Counted from the first letter of the stretch, positions 27,913-37,257 are shown. The stretch is DNA of 64,000 nt from Saprospiraceae bacterium (GCA_016714895.1 JADKBV010000005.1:1-64000), one strand, 5' to 3'. Notes: a model not told the origin generated them from the sequence alone. A program made the numbers and translations.

Positions 27913-28989
27913 ATGAGAATATTTTTATCAGGGCTTTTTATTTTATTTTTAACCACAGTATCGTGGTCCCAAACATGCGACATCGCCACAGGGGGAATGA
28001 GTGTCGTTCCTACTAATACGCCATTTCATGTAGGTGAAACTTTTGACTTTGTGTTTTACGTCTACAATGAAGCGCAAGGTGGGGATTGTTGTTACGAAGC
28101 AGAAAGTGTCCTCGTTTATGTAGCTTTTCCAAATAACGGAGGAGTGACTTTTCAATCTGTCGTAAGTCCGGCAGGTGGTACTGGGGCTTATTTTGATTGG
28201 GTATATAACGCGACAGAAAATACGGTTATTGGTACGAATCATACAGAAATATGTGATGCAGAAGGGGAGGTGGATGTCACTATAAGGATGATTGCAAGTA
28301 CATTACCTATGTATCCGCAAACCAGAACGTCTATTATTACCTTACTCAACAACCCTGACGGCCCTCCTTTTTTATCAAATAATGAAGGAAATGATAACGG
28401 TATTGTGACAGTTCAAATCCTGGCGCCTTTATTACCTATTGACCTCTCAGCTTTTAATGCAACTTCTGAGTCTTGCGATCGGGTGGACATCTTTTGGGAA
28501 ACTGCCGCAGAAATCAATAATGACTACGTTGAAATTCAAAGAAGCGAGGATGGCAAAACATTTATTCCTGTTGGAAAAGTTGAAGGTACAAATCTCTCCG
28601 GCAGTGCAACAAATTATACTTATTCGGACAGAAACGTAAAAGGTGGAACACTCTATTACTACAGATTGCGACAAGTTGATTTTGACGGAAAAGAAGAATT
28701 ACACCATCAGATTCCTGTCAGAACCAAAGATTGTAATTTGACGAAATCAGTCGAATTACATCCGAACCCGGTAGCAGACATGCTCAACTTAGGGTACAAT
28801 GGATTTGATAGCGACGAAATTATTCAATGTGTCGTGACCAACTCCATAGGTGAAATCGTCAAAGTTTCTAAAGATGTTTCGGTTTCTTCCCTCAAACAAA
28901 TGGACGTTTCTTTTTTGACCTCAGGAATGTACAATATCAAAATTGAAAGCGAAAACGAAACCTTTATCTACAAGTTTGTAAAAATTTAA
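27913..28989 (+). CDS. Small T9SS cargo protein with the shared N-terminal domain (paralog 2)
   Basis: 358 residues with the same layout as the preceding gene: signal peptide ending near SWSQ, TCDIATGG domain (landmarks 'SVLVYVAFP', YFDWVYNATENTVIGTNHT, 'NNPDGPPFLSNN'), an FN3-like segment (WETAAEINNDYVEIQRSEDG) of the kind common just before T9SS tails, and a type A sorting domain (LHPNPVADMLNL to YKFVKI). The two genes are an evident tandem duplication 144 bases apart. The N-terminal domain is closer to that of 22193-26499 than to its immediate neighbour (both keep NNPDGP). Confidence 0.85.
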   Translation: MRIFLSGLFILFLTTVSWSQTCDIATGGMSVVPTNTPFHVGETFDFVFYVYNEAQGGDCCYEAESVLVYVAFPNNGGVTFQSVVSPAGGTGAYFDWVYNATENTVIGTNHTEICDAEGEVDVTIRMIASTLPMYPQTRTSIITLLNNPDGPPFLSNNEGNDNGIVTVQILAPLLPIDLSAFNATSESCDRVDIFWETAAEINNDYVEIQRSEDGKTFIPVGKVEGTNLSGSATNYTYSDRNVKGGTLYYYRLRQVDFDGKEELHHQIPVRTKDCNLTKSVELHPNPVADMLNLGYNGFDSDEIIQCVVTNSIGEIVKVSKDVSVSSLKQMDVSFLTSGMYNIKIESENETFIYKFVKI

Positions 28990-29411
28990 GGTAGGTAAAA
29001 GATTCTGTACTATACTTTCGGCTTTTAGATATTTTTGATGATATTGTCATATTTCATGCAATGATGATGGTCGTGTAGGTGAAATTTCCATGTTGAGATT
29101 TATCAATGTGATTACTTTAGGTGTAACGGACAGTTATCCTGTTTACACCTAATGGTGCATTTTTCCCTATATTGTAAGCTGGGGTTGAGATTTGAAGTTA
29201 GCAGGATAAGTCAACGGAAATTTGATTAATGCTACTTCTACCAAAGTTCTGATTGGAATGATTTTTAATCCAAGGGTTCGCTGCGTTTTTCGCTTATCCC
29301 CTGCGAAATATTATATTTGTTTTAATATTCTTTAACGTAAACCAACAATCCGTCAAATTTTTGTTTCTTTGCGACAGTTTTATCAAGCAGGTAACAATAT
29401 CTTACGTCGTC
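28990..29411. other. Intergenic region before gmhA
   Basis: No gene seen. A 10-bp inverted repeat TTAGGTGTAA (29117-29126) / TTACACCTAA (29143-29152) may end the upstream transcript. 'GGTTGAGAT' near 29183 recurs after other genes in this window (33117, 37223, 37235). A TAnnTTTG box (TATATTTG) lies at 29312-29319, about 90 bases before gmhA. Confidence 0.5.
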
Positions 29412-30014
29412 ATGAATCATGAATTTTTCACAAATATATTTAAGGAAAGTATAGAGGTCAAACAAAAAGTATTGGCAGATACATCCTTTGTTGAAAATTT
29501 AATAACCCAAGCCAAAGGTATGTTGTCCTGTCTTCAGTCCGGCGGCACCATCTGGTTTTGTGGTAATGGGGGAAGTGCCGCAGATGCACAACACCTTGCG
29601 GCAGAACTCAGCGGTCGTTTTTACCTCAATCGCAGAGCTTATGCTGCTGAAGCCCTTCACGTCAATTCTTCGTTTGTCACCGCGGTAGCCAATGATTTTG
29701 GTTATGACCATATCTACGAAAGGGCAGTGGATGCTCTGGCCAAAAAAGGGGACGTACTGATAGCCATCTCCACTTCAGGCAATTCTAAAAACATTCTTCT
29801 GGCATGTCAGAAAGCCAAAGAAAAAGGACTCACCGTCTATGGGTGGTCCGGCCTAAACGGGGGACAACTGGCATTATTGGCGGATTCATCCCTTTTAGTA
29901 CCTTCATCTGTCACACCCAGAATCCAGGAAGTACATATCACCGCAGGTCACATCCTTTGCCAATGGGTCGAAGCGGAAATGGTCCGGGCGGAAGAAGACA
30001 ACAGTCATGGTTAA
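29412..30014 (+). CDS. gmhA: D-sedoheptulose-7-phosphate isomerase
   Basis: Converts sedoheptulose 7-phosphate to D-glycero-D-manno-heptose 7-phosphate, the first step of ADP-heptose synthesis for LPS; cytoplasmic. The ATG at 29412 gives 200 residues and the family's usual numbering: His61, Glu65, Gln172 and His180 fall exactly where the zinc ligands of E. coli GmhA lie, so this start is preferred over the in-frame ATG at 29361. SIS-domain motifs: GNGGSAADAQHLAAEL (51-66) and AISTSGNSKN (118-127). The stop overlaps the next start by eight bases, indicating translational coupling with gmhB. Confidence 0.95.
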   Translation: MNHEFFTNIFKESIEVKQKVLADTSFVENLITQAKGMLSCLQSGGTIWFCGNGGSAADAQHLAAELSGRFYLNRRAYAAEALHVNSSFVTAVANDFGYDHIYERAVDALAKKGDVLIAISTSGNSKNILLACQKAKEKGLTVYGWSGLNGGQLALLADSSLLVPSSVTPRIQEVHITAGHILCQWVEAEMVRAEEDNSHG

Positions 30015-30600
30015 AATAAAAACCTCTTTTTCGTGGCCCAATTTTAAAATTGATCCTTCCTGGACCTTATTTCTCGACAGAGACGGTGTCATCAACCGAA
30101 GGATTCCGGGTGAATATGTCACCAAATGGGAAGAGTTTCAGTTTTTGCCCGGCGTATTGGATGCCTTGCCCAAATTTTCGTCTTTGTTCGGACATATATT
30201 TATCGTGACCAATCAGGCAGGCATCGGCAAGGAGCTGATGACCCACGAAATGCTCCACGATGTGCACCACCAAATGATGGAGTTTATCCAATACCACGGC
30301 GGCAGAATCGACGAAATCTATTACTGCCCATACAAAGGCGACTTCGAGCCCCTCTGTCGCAAACCCAATCCGGGGATGGCGTTGGAAGCACAAAAAGATT
30401 TCCCCGTTATTGACTTTAAAAAAAGCCTGATGATCGGAGATTCCGATTCTGATATTATTTTTGGCAACCGACTCGACATGAAAACCATCCTGGTGGGAAA
30501 TAACAGTGAAGTTTCAGGCAGTGATGTCATGGCTATCCCTGACGCACGTATGGCCAATCTGGCGGATGTAGCAGAATATTTTACAGGTGTCAGGTATTAG
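30007..30600 (+). CDS. gmhB: D-glycero-beta-D-manno-heptose 1,7-bisphosphate 7-phosphatase-like HAD enzyme
   Basis: HAD phosphatase of 197 residues. Motif I DRDGVIN (Asp24, Asp26), motif II 'IVTNQAGIGK', a Lys in CRKPNPGM, and motif IV 'MIGDSDSDI'. This is the GmhB/HisB-N arrangement, and the overlap with gmhA fixes the pathway: dephosphorylation of heptose 1,7-bisphosphate. Odd point: the zinc loop, CPH...CxC in E. coli GmhB, reads CPY...LC here, so a His and a Cys are replaced. The kinase/adenylyltransferase of the pathway (HldE) is not in this window. Confidence 0.9.
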   Translation: MVKIKTSFSWPNFKIDPSWTLFLDRDGVINRRIPGEYVTKWEEFQFLPGVLDALPKFSSLFGHIFIVTNQAGIGKELMTHEMLHDVHHQMMEFIQYHGGRIDEIYYCPYKGDFEPLCRKPNPGMALEAQKDFPVIDFKKSLMIGDSDSDIIFGNRLDMKTILVGNNSEVSGSDVMAIPDARMANLADVAEYFTGVRY

Positions 30601-30676
30601 GCAATAGGTTTTAGGCATTAGGAGCTAGGTTTTAGGAATGTTTAGGGTTAAAAGTTTAGGGTTTAGGTTTTGTTGA
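30601..30676 (+). repeat. TTTAGG/TTAGG-like low-complexity tract
   Basis: Imperfect iterations of TTTAGG, TTAGG and TTAGGG start directly after the gmhB stop. Shorter versions precede the TTTTGTCGAACCTTCC motif at 31975 and 32836-32875 and the related TTTGTCGAACC at 37475-37495, so the tract seems to be part of the dispersed repeat family and not an isolated microsatellite. Confidence 0.6.
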
Positions 30677-31052
30677 TGCTGGCCAACATTCGTTTTCATA
30701 AATTCTAGGTCTTTTTCAGAGATTACATCCGGTCAGGCTGGGTTTGCTCTGGTTGTGGCTAGAAGCCTAACCACTTTTTCGATGACTCCTTTGTGTGCTG
30801 GGTTTGCTGTTGCAAATATATTATTTCTTTTCACTCCAAGTGTTTTATCTTAAACTTTGGTCTTCTGATTATAAAGTTTTCTGTTCGGTCCTTCTCAATA
30901 GTTCTTCAACTGTTTTTTGTTTTGTGTCGTAAATAGTTATTTTGATAATACCTTTTTGCCCCTTTTCAAAGCATATTCACACATACATTACTGAAATTAT
31001 GCTCCTTGTTAAGGCTAAAAAAATTTTATCATAGTATGGCCCGGGTTACTTT
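30677..31052. other. Non-coding stretch
   Basis: I see no gene, RNA or clear repeat here. It lies between the TTAGG tract and a decayed transposase region and may be further IS debris. Confidence 0.4.
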
Positions 31053-31860
31053 TCAACTTCTTTTCCTGTTAACTTTATCGCTCTTTATGCACCAGCGTCG
31101 TATGCTCTGTTTTGTCTTGAGGAACGCTAATCCACATTTTCCGCTGTAATTGTCCAAATAAATGTTGTAATAAAGGATTTTGGACATCATAATAGGTAAT
31201 ATCGCTTGACATACTTGATTTATTGATGTAATTTCTATTCTATCAGTAGATATCAAATCGAATCTATTTGTTGTTCGCAAGGATTTATATGCCTTCTCGG
31301 GGTGAAGCCCATCTCCTGCACATACGTTCAACTTGTCCTCTTTGCGGTTCCTATAAATAGCTCTACACAAGGCGGGCCGCCCTGTTCAGTATTTGTTTAC
31401 GTATATCATCCCGTTATAAGCTGCATTTAGATATTGGTGTAGCCCTGTTGTATATTTATGCGAAACTCATAAGACTTATCCAGTTCCTGTGTTCCCAAGT
31501 AAGTTATGGCTTGTCTGAATACTTTTTTATATCTATTCTGTATTCTTGTTCTGCAAGCTCAATGATCTTGCTTTGAAAATCAATCATCACTTGTTTTTGA
31601 CCAATAAGACGCTCTAATTGCTATCTTTCTTTGATGTTTGCTATTAATACTGTGTCCTCTTTGACTCAATGATAAATCGTTCTGTACTCTCTTTATTTGT
31701 CCCATACTTGTCGAGCCACTAACCGGTAAGAGCATCATAGCTCTCGCTTGTGTTGGTGTACTTGTACCTTTCTATTTCTCCTTTTAACCTTGAAGTCTTC
31801 ACCGAATCTTCGATTAAGTTTCTCCTTCTTACTCATTTTAAATTGATCAATTGTTGCCAT
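31053..31860 (-). mobile_element. Decayed IS3-family-like element (orfA and orfB remnants)
   Basis: Read on the minus strand. A fragment near 31840-31450 begins MSKKEKLNRRFGEDFK and later has 'GQK'-like, (I/F)DFQSK and IELAEQEYRIDIKK pieces in different frames, as in the small orfA of IS3-like elements. A second fragment (31370-31053) has EKAYKSLRTTN, IEITSINQV, SDITYY-like (broken) and 'DNYSGK', matching the start of an orfB integrase core. Order A then B fits IS3. Stops and shifts are numerous and no ends were recognised, so it is a relic. Family assignment is from motif memory. Confidence 0.5.
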
Positions 31861-32177
31861 AAATTTACCGCTTATTTTAAACTTTTTAAACCTTTTTGGC
31901 GGTCAACATATTTCAGGCACTGACATTTGTTTTGTCGAACCTTCCAAAGTTGTGGGAGATAAAAATAGGTGTTAGGTTTTAGGCTGTTTTGTCGAACCTT
32001 CCGGGCTTGGGGAAGATATTCATTTTATTCCATACTTATACCGTTCTTGCTTCACACCCTTTAAGGCAAGAGTCATGAACCAGGAGATTTTTGAGGTTAT
32101 TTTTAATTTTAAATCATCCGCCAGAGGCGAATACTAATGCAATCCTCCTGTGGACGCCACGATTATTAGGAGTGGAA
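31861..32177. repeat. TTTTGTCGAACCTTCC motif copies
   Basis: Two copies of TTTTGTCGAACCTTCC followed by a G/T-rich stretch and 'AGATA' lie at 31930-31961 and 31987-32018; a third is at 32877-32908. A related TTGTCGAACC lies at 37501-37510. No gene is seen. Confidence 0.6.
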
Positions 32178-32351
32178 TTTGTCAAACCTTGTGGTTATTG
32201 CAGGTTCCGATACCGCTTTAGCGGTATCGGAATGACTGAGTCTTTTTCTTTTTGAGGAGAGAGGGGCGGAGAAGCCGCCCCTCTCTCTATCCCCATTTAA
32301 ATTTCCGTCATTCCGACCAAGCCTATGGCTTGGTCGGAATCTCTTTCTTAT
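32178..32351. repeat. Intergenic cassette I, copy 1: three consecutive hairpins
   Basis: Three near-perfect stem-loops in a row: TTCCGATACCGC (32205-32216) with 32221-32232; GAGAGGGGCGG (32259-32269) with 32275-32285; ATTCCGACCAAGCC (32310-32323) with 32327-32340. The same order and spacing recur at 37501-37671. No protein is encoded. Confidence 0.85.
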
Positions 32352-32360
32352 AATAAGACG

Positions 32361-32573
32361 AAAATGGCCGGGTAATCCATCGACCTGCGAGCTGAGGAAC
32401 GAAGACCGCTGAGCGATATCTGGAGGCAAAAAACTGTATTTTATATTTTACGATATGTCTTTCTTACTGTTTTCGCTCAAGGGTGACTGACCGTTGCGCG
32501 CCATTTTGAGCCCACCCACAAGGGCTCAAAATAGGGAAGGAACTGCGAACTACGGCTCGCAGGTGAAAAATTC
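32361..32573. repeat. Intergenic cassette II, copy 1
   Basis: A segment of about 210 bases directly repeated at 32649-32835. Shared landmarks: ATGGCCGGGTAATCCAT, GAGGAACGAAGACCGCTGAG, 'GTGACTGACCGTTGC', GGGCTCAAAATAGGGAAGGA and CGAACTACGGCTCGC. It contains an 11-bp perfect stem (ATTTTGAGCCC at 32503-32513 with 32522-32532). Confidence 0.8.
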
Positions 32574-32648
32574 AAAAACCGGAATTGAAAACTGCTTATT
32601 CAAAATCCGTGGAATCTGTGTAGTCAATATAATCTGTGATTCTGACGA

Positions 32649-32835
32649 GTATGGCCGGGTAATCCATGCGGCGGCTGAGGAACGAAGACCGCTGAGCGAT
32701 ATTTGGAGACAAAAACTGAAATTTAGTAACTGGTTTCGCTCAAGAGTGACTGACCGTTGCAGCAATTTTGACCCCAAACGAAAGGGCTCAAAATAGGGAA
32801 GGAACGGCGAACTACGGCTCGCGGGTGGAGAATTC
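32649..32835. repeat. Intergenic cassette II, copy 2
   Basis: Second copy of 32361-32573, with a shorter centre and one mismatch in the ATTTTGA stem. The open frames crossing it on both strands have no protein-like features. Confidence 0.8.
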
Positions 32836-32876
32836 ATAGGCATTAGGTGCTGGGCTCCCTTGAGGGTCTTAGGCTG

Positions 32877-33115
32877 TTTTGTCGAACCTTCCGGAGTTGT
32901 GGAAGATAAAAAAGGTTTTTTTCAATGCTTCGCATTGGTGGTTTTTACTCATCCCCTCCCTTCTCTCAAGAAAGAAGGGTGACGCACAGGGTTTGGGTTT
33001 TGTGGTTGATTTTTAGAGATTTTATGGTTATCTAGGATAGGGGCGTCGCCCTGAAATCTTAGTAGAAAAATCCAAAACGACAATTTGAGGGGCGTAGCCC
33101 TGATGTCTTAAACTG
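32877..33115. repeat. Intergenic cassette III, copy 1
   Basis: Collinear with 37258-37472: GTCGAACC, a 'TGCTTCGCATTG' or related stem, 'CATCCCC.CCCTTC', 'ACGCACAGGGT.TGGGTTTT', 'GAGATTTTATGGTTATCT', GGATAGGGGCGT, 'CTTAGTAGAA', 'AATTTGAGGGGCGT.AGCCCTG'. Short GGGGCG...GCCCTG-type dyads occur twice. No coding capacity is recognised. Confidence 0.8.
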
Positions 33116-33349
33116 AGGTTGAGATTTAGGTTAAGGTTCAGCAGTTTTTACCCATAATATTGTCGACCCTCGCGCACTACGGCTCTACATTTTTGATAAT
33201 TTTAGCTCATCTCAACATTGCCAATCTTGTCTCCAAAAGTCGTGGCGGGCAACATTTTTGGGATTTGTTTTTTTTGAGACATACATTTTTTATATCTTCA
33301 CGTTAAGAAAACGAATCCAATTTATTTTCAAAATTTTATCAATATAAGT

Positions 33350-36300
33350 ATGAAAAGTTTAATTACCTTTTTAAAGATTTGGGTGCTTTGTTTGTCGGGT
33401 ATGGTATCCATATATTCACAAAACACCAATAATTGTGGTCAGAGTCCTGTTCAATATGATTTGTCAGCCAATAATGTCAGGGCAAGGTTGCACTTAAGTG
33501 GGCATCTTTTTAGTGATGCGGCTTATATTTTTCCGAAACCTGCGAAAAATGAACTGGCCGTTGCATCGGTCTATGCAGCTGGGATTTGGACAGGTGGATT
33601 ACTTGAAAACGGATTACCTGCCGTTTCTGCAAGTACGTACCGTTCACTGGGACGAGATCATTTTCAGGGTCCGGTTCTGAGTGGAATTACAGATTCATCT
33701 GCTTTCTGCTCACAATGGAACCGTTTTTTTATCGTCAAAGGTGAAAATATCATCAAACATAAACGATTGGCAAAAAAAGCACTGTCATCCGGGCAGTTAA
33801 TAGATTGTAATCAGATACCGGAAGATGTATTGTACTGGCCGGGACGAAATAACCCTTATTTTTCTCAAAAATATGGATGGTCATTACCGGATATTCCCTT
33901 AGCAGGATTTTGGGATGAAGACAATAACGGAATCTACAATCCGTGTAAAGGGGATTTTCCGATTGTACCTGTGGAATCTTGCGAAACGTCAAATGATATC
34001 GAAAAAGCCATTCCAACTGAAATCGTATTTTATGTATTTAATGATGTCATGGCCAATCATACCCAATCCGGATTAGCAAAAACGACTCTTGAGACCCAGG
34101 TACACGCCTTTGCCTATGTTACGGATGACGAAATGAACGATGCCACTTTTTATCATTATAAAATGATCAATAAAGGTAATGAAGTAGTTAAAGATATGTA
34201 TACCGGTTTTTGGATGGACCCGGATTTAGGATGTTACGCTGATGACTATATTGGTTGTTTTCCTTCCCGAAACCTTGGATTTATATATAATGAAGATTCA
34301 GTAGACGGCATACAGGGTGCTGATTGTCAGGGAACACCATCGTATGTTCAAAAGATTCCTGTCTTAGGCATCAAACTTGCACATCCTCCGATGGTGTCCA
34401 AAATATTTGCCAGGGATAATCAGGGAAATATTCTTTTTGAAAATGGCCAAAAGGTACTACTCGATCCTATTGAAGGAAGTGGTTTGCAGGATACTTTGGT
34501 CAAAGGCAAAATGACAGCATTTAATTATTTTGAAAATTGCGGGATTGGACTTCCGAATCCGGACCATTGTGATCCGACAAAAGGAAATGAACTACAATTC
34601 TTTGAGGCATTAAAAGGCAGAGATCATCTGAATCCGGGTACACAGATGACATCTAAATATGCATTCGATGGAGAACCTAACGATCCGAACGGATGGTCAA
34701 TGTGTAGTCAGCTTTTACCGTTTGGTGACCGAAGGATATTGCTTTCATCAGGAAGAAGAACCCTTCAACCAGGAGAGTCCATCACTCTTACTTATGCTTT
34801 GTTTAGTACTTTTGAAGTTCGCCATCCTTGTCCTGATTTGGGAGGTCTCAAAAAAATTGACGACAAAATTCAATCTTTGTTTGACAATTGTTTTCAAAAC
34901 AAAATAATAGGTCCCGATGCACCGGATCTTACGGCCGAATCAGGAGACAGACGATTGATCATATCTATGGATAACAGTGCGGTTTCCAACAATCAAAATT
35001 GGGGATATAAAGAAAAAATCGAAGGGGTACCAAATGAAACTTTTTATCGTTTTGAAGGCGTAAAAGTGTTTCAGGTGAGTGACAGAAATGTCACGGTAAA
35101 CGATATAAACAAACCTGAATTTGCCAGATTGGTGTACCAGACTGATGTTCAAAACGGAGTCAGTACCATCTACAATTGGGAATATGTGGTCAATCCGGAT
35201 GCCAATGATGTCAACAGACCTTTTATCTGGCAACAAAAACTAAAGACTTCAGGTGATGATACCGGTTTTAATCCGGAATTTGTTTTTGACGAAGATGTTT
35301 TTGCGACCGGCAATAAAACTCTGGTCAATGGCAGGGAATATCATTTTATGGCCGTAGCGTATGGTTACAACAACTATCAGGATTTTGATCCGCAAAATGA
35401 AAGCGGTCAAAAGGAATTGTATATTCAGGGCAGTCACAATATCAAAAGTTACTCTTTTTCTCCACAGTATATATTTGGTCCGGACGAACAACAACTTCAG
35501 GTTATCCGACTTTCAGGCAAAGGAAATCCGCATCAGTTTTTAAGAATGGAAAATGATATGGATGAAAAAATCCTGAGTCCGGGTTTTGACGGTAGGGTAG
35601 TCTATCAAACAGGGTATGGTCCTTTGACGGGCAGAATTGTTGATCCATCCAAATGGGATGAAAATTATTTGTTTGAACTTTTTATAGACGGGACGTTCGA
35701 CAATAATCGGGAAAGATGTAGTTATCTCGATGACGCATTTTGGACTTTAAGGGATGTGAATACCAATACGGTTTTGTTACAAAATGTACCTTTACATGTT
35801 ATTGTGGAATACATGCTCGATGTTTATGGTTTTGCGCTGACAGTAAAAAATTATCCATCAGCAGGTACAAACTATTTAAGTAACTACGGCAGTATTGGAG
35901 CAAGTATGCAATATGATGACGAAGGAGGTAGTAAGTGGTTTGGTTCTTTTATAAAAAAAGATGCGGAAAATTCATCTGATGAAGATCAATGGCGTGTTGC
36001 ATATCAGGTTGATGAAGGTAATGAATCATTTCTACCTTTCATCAATATGAATGACAACCCGTTCATTCCTGTTATTGCTTCAAAGCGGGAAAGTTCGGCG
36101 GATCTATCAGAAAAATTTTATGTAAGTCCCGGGCCTAACATTTTGCTTGCCTTATCTTTAAGTCCAGCTAACAGATCTCTGCGAATGAGAGACCTCAATA
36201 ATGTCGATATCGTCTTCACGTCTGACAAATCCAAGTGGAGTAAATGTGTGGTAGTCGAAACGGCCAATCCATTTTATTATACCAGAGACGGTCATAAAAC

Positions 36301-37216
36301 CATTGGTGATGCCCAAAATTTTGAATTGCGACAAAGCCCTTCTAAAGGTAAAGACGGAGAATTGTTGAATGACGGAACGGTAGGATTCAGTTATTTTCCG
36401 GGTTATGCCATAGATGTGGAAACCGGAGAGCGGCTCAACATCTTTTTTGGTGAAAATTCCGTATATTCAGGTGACAATGCGGCTATTCTTGCCGATGGTG
36501 TCGGAATTGGCGGCGACCTGTTGTTTAATCCTTCCTCGCAATGGATTTCAAATATGGTTGATGAAGATGATGTGCGACGTTATGTGGCAGGCGGCCAACA
36601 TTATGTCTATGTCACAAGACAGAAATACGATGAATGTGCGACCATCGCCACCAAACTCCGCAAAGGTGTGTCTACGATCCAAAAACTTAAAGCTGTGGCA
36701 TCTCTGACATGGTGTGCTTTTCCGGTTCTTTCTGAAAATACAGATATGTTGCCGCTGGCCCAGGGGCTGATCCCGAATGATGTCAGGGTTCAATTGCGGG
36801 TCGATCAGTCATACAGTAAGTCCCGAAGGTTTAATATCGAAAGGGAGCGGGATTGCGAAACAGAAAATGACAGACCGGTATATTGGTTTACGTTTAAAAA
36901 ACCAGAGACATCTGATGTTGATGATGTTTCGGGTTTTGAAGCCGTGCGGATCATTCCGAATCCGTCATCTACTGAGACAAATCGTTTTGTGATCACCAAT
37001 CTGCAAAAAAAGCCATTGGTTGCTTTGTACGATGTCACCGGAAAACTGGTGGCCGATCATGAGACTATACAGACCCATGTCCTTCAGTTTTCCGGAGACC
37101 GAACCTTCCACTTAGAATGTATTTTTTCCGGCAAATTGAATCCGGGACTCTATCTGATACGTCTGACTGACGAAGACGGTACCACGTCATTTACAAAAAA
37201 ATGGATCGTGTATTGA
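33350..37216 (+). CDS. Large T9SS cargo protein, function unknown (1288 aa)
   Basis: A signal peptide (FLKIWVLCLSGMVSIYS, cleavage near IYS-Q) is followed by a long globular region without obvious repeats. Early landmarks are YAAGIWTGGL and GFWDEDNNGIYNPCKGDFP; similar openings are common in secreted Saprospiraceae-type proteins, often called hypothetical. The calcium-loop-like 'DEDNNGIYN' and the later 'PNDPNGW' suggest metal-stabilised folds. The last 90 residues form a T9SS type A sorting domain (IIPNPSSTETNRFVI, then ALYDVTGKLV, GLYLIRL, ending KWIVY). It stands alone between two repeat-filled intergenic regions. I do not recognise an enzymatic motif. Confidence 0.85.
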   Translation: MKSLITFLKIWVLCLSGMVSIYSQNTNNCGQSPVQYDLSANNVRARLHLSGHLFSDAAYIFPKPAKNELAVASVYAAGIWTGGLLENGLPAVSASTYRSLGRDHFQGPVLSGITDSSAFCSQWNRFFIVKGENIIKHKRLAKKALSSGQLIDCNQIPEDVLYWPGRNNPYFSQKYGWSLPDIPLAGFWDEDNNGIYNPCKGDFPIVPVESCETSNDIEKAIPTEIVFYVFNDVMANHTQSGLAKTTLETQVHAFAYVTDDEMNDATFYHYKMINKGNEVVKDMYTGFWMDPDLGCYADDYIGCFPSRNLGFIYNEDSVDGIQGADCQGTPSYVQKIPVLGIKLAHPPMVSKIFARDNQGNILFENGQKVLLDPIEGSGLQDTLVKGKMTAFNYFENCGIGLPNPDHCDPTKGNELQFFEALKGRDHLNPGTQMTSKYAFDGEPNDPNGWSMCSQLLPFGDRRILLSSGRRTLQPGESITLTYALFSTFEVRHPCPDLGGLKKIDDKIQSLFDNCFQNKIIGPDAPDLTAESGDRRLIISMDNSAVSNNQNWGYKEKIEGVPNETFYRFEGVKVFQVSDRNVTVNDINKPEFARLVYQTDVQNGVSTIYNWEYVVNPDANDVNRPFIWQQKLKTSGDDTGFNPEFVFDEDVFATGNKTLVNGREYHFMAVAYGYNNYQDFDPQNESGQKELYIQGSHNIKSYSFSPQYIFGPDEQQLQVIRLSGKGNPHQFLRMENDMDEKILSPGFDGRVVYQTGYGPLTGRIVDPSKWDENYLFELFIDGTFDNNRERCSYLDDAFWTLRDVNTNTVLLQNVPLHVIVEYMLDVYGFALTVKNYPSAGTNYLSNYGSIGASMQYDDEGGSKWFGSFIKKDAENSSDEDQWRVAYQVDEGNESFLPFINMNDNPFIPVIASKRESSADLSEKFYVSPGPNILLALSLSPANRSLRMRDLNNVDIVFTSDKSKWSKCVVVETANPFYYTRDGHKTIGDAQNFELRQSPSKGKDGELLNDGTVGFSYFPGYAIDVETGERLNIFFGENSVYSGDNAAILADGVGIGGDLLFNPSSQWISNMVDEDDVRRYVAGGQHYVYVTRQKYDECATIATKLRKGVSTIQKLKAVASLTWCAFPVLSENTDMLPLAQGLIPNDVRVQLRVDQSYSKSRRFNIERERDCETENDRPVYWFTFKKPETSDVDDVSGFEAVRIIPNPSSTETNRFVITNLQKKPLVALYDVTGKLVADHETIQTHVLQFSGDRTFHLECIFSGKLNPGLYLIRLTDEDGTTSFTKKWIVY

Positions 37217-37257
37217 GGCTAAGGTTGAGATTGAGGTTGAGATGGTTCCAACCTTTG
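37217..37257. repeat. GGTTGAGAT-type tract
   Basis: The stretch GCTAAGGTTGAGATT then GAGGTTGAGATGG follows the stop directly. The word GGTTGAGAT also occurs near 29183 and 33117. Confidence 0.5.

Noticed and set aside
29117..29152. Inverted repeat as a riboswitch or RNA gene
   Set aside because: Only one simple 10-bp stem is seen with no T-tract and no conserved core that I recognise; noted only as a possible transcript end.
32494..32843. About 100-codon frames on both strands in the repeat island
   Set aside because: They overlap the non-coding cassette copies, are not conserved between the two copies, and contain stem-loop sequences.
30601..33349. Possible CRISPR array
   Set aside because: Repeats are few, of different lengths, mostly unequal in spacing, and no cas-like gene is near.
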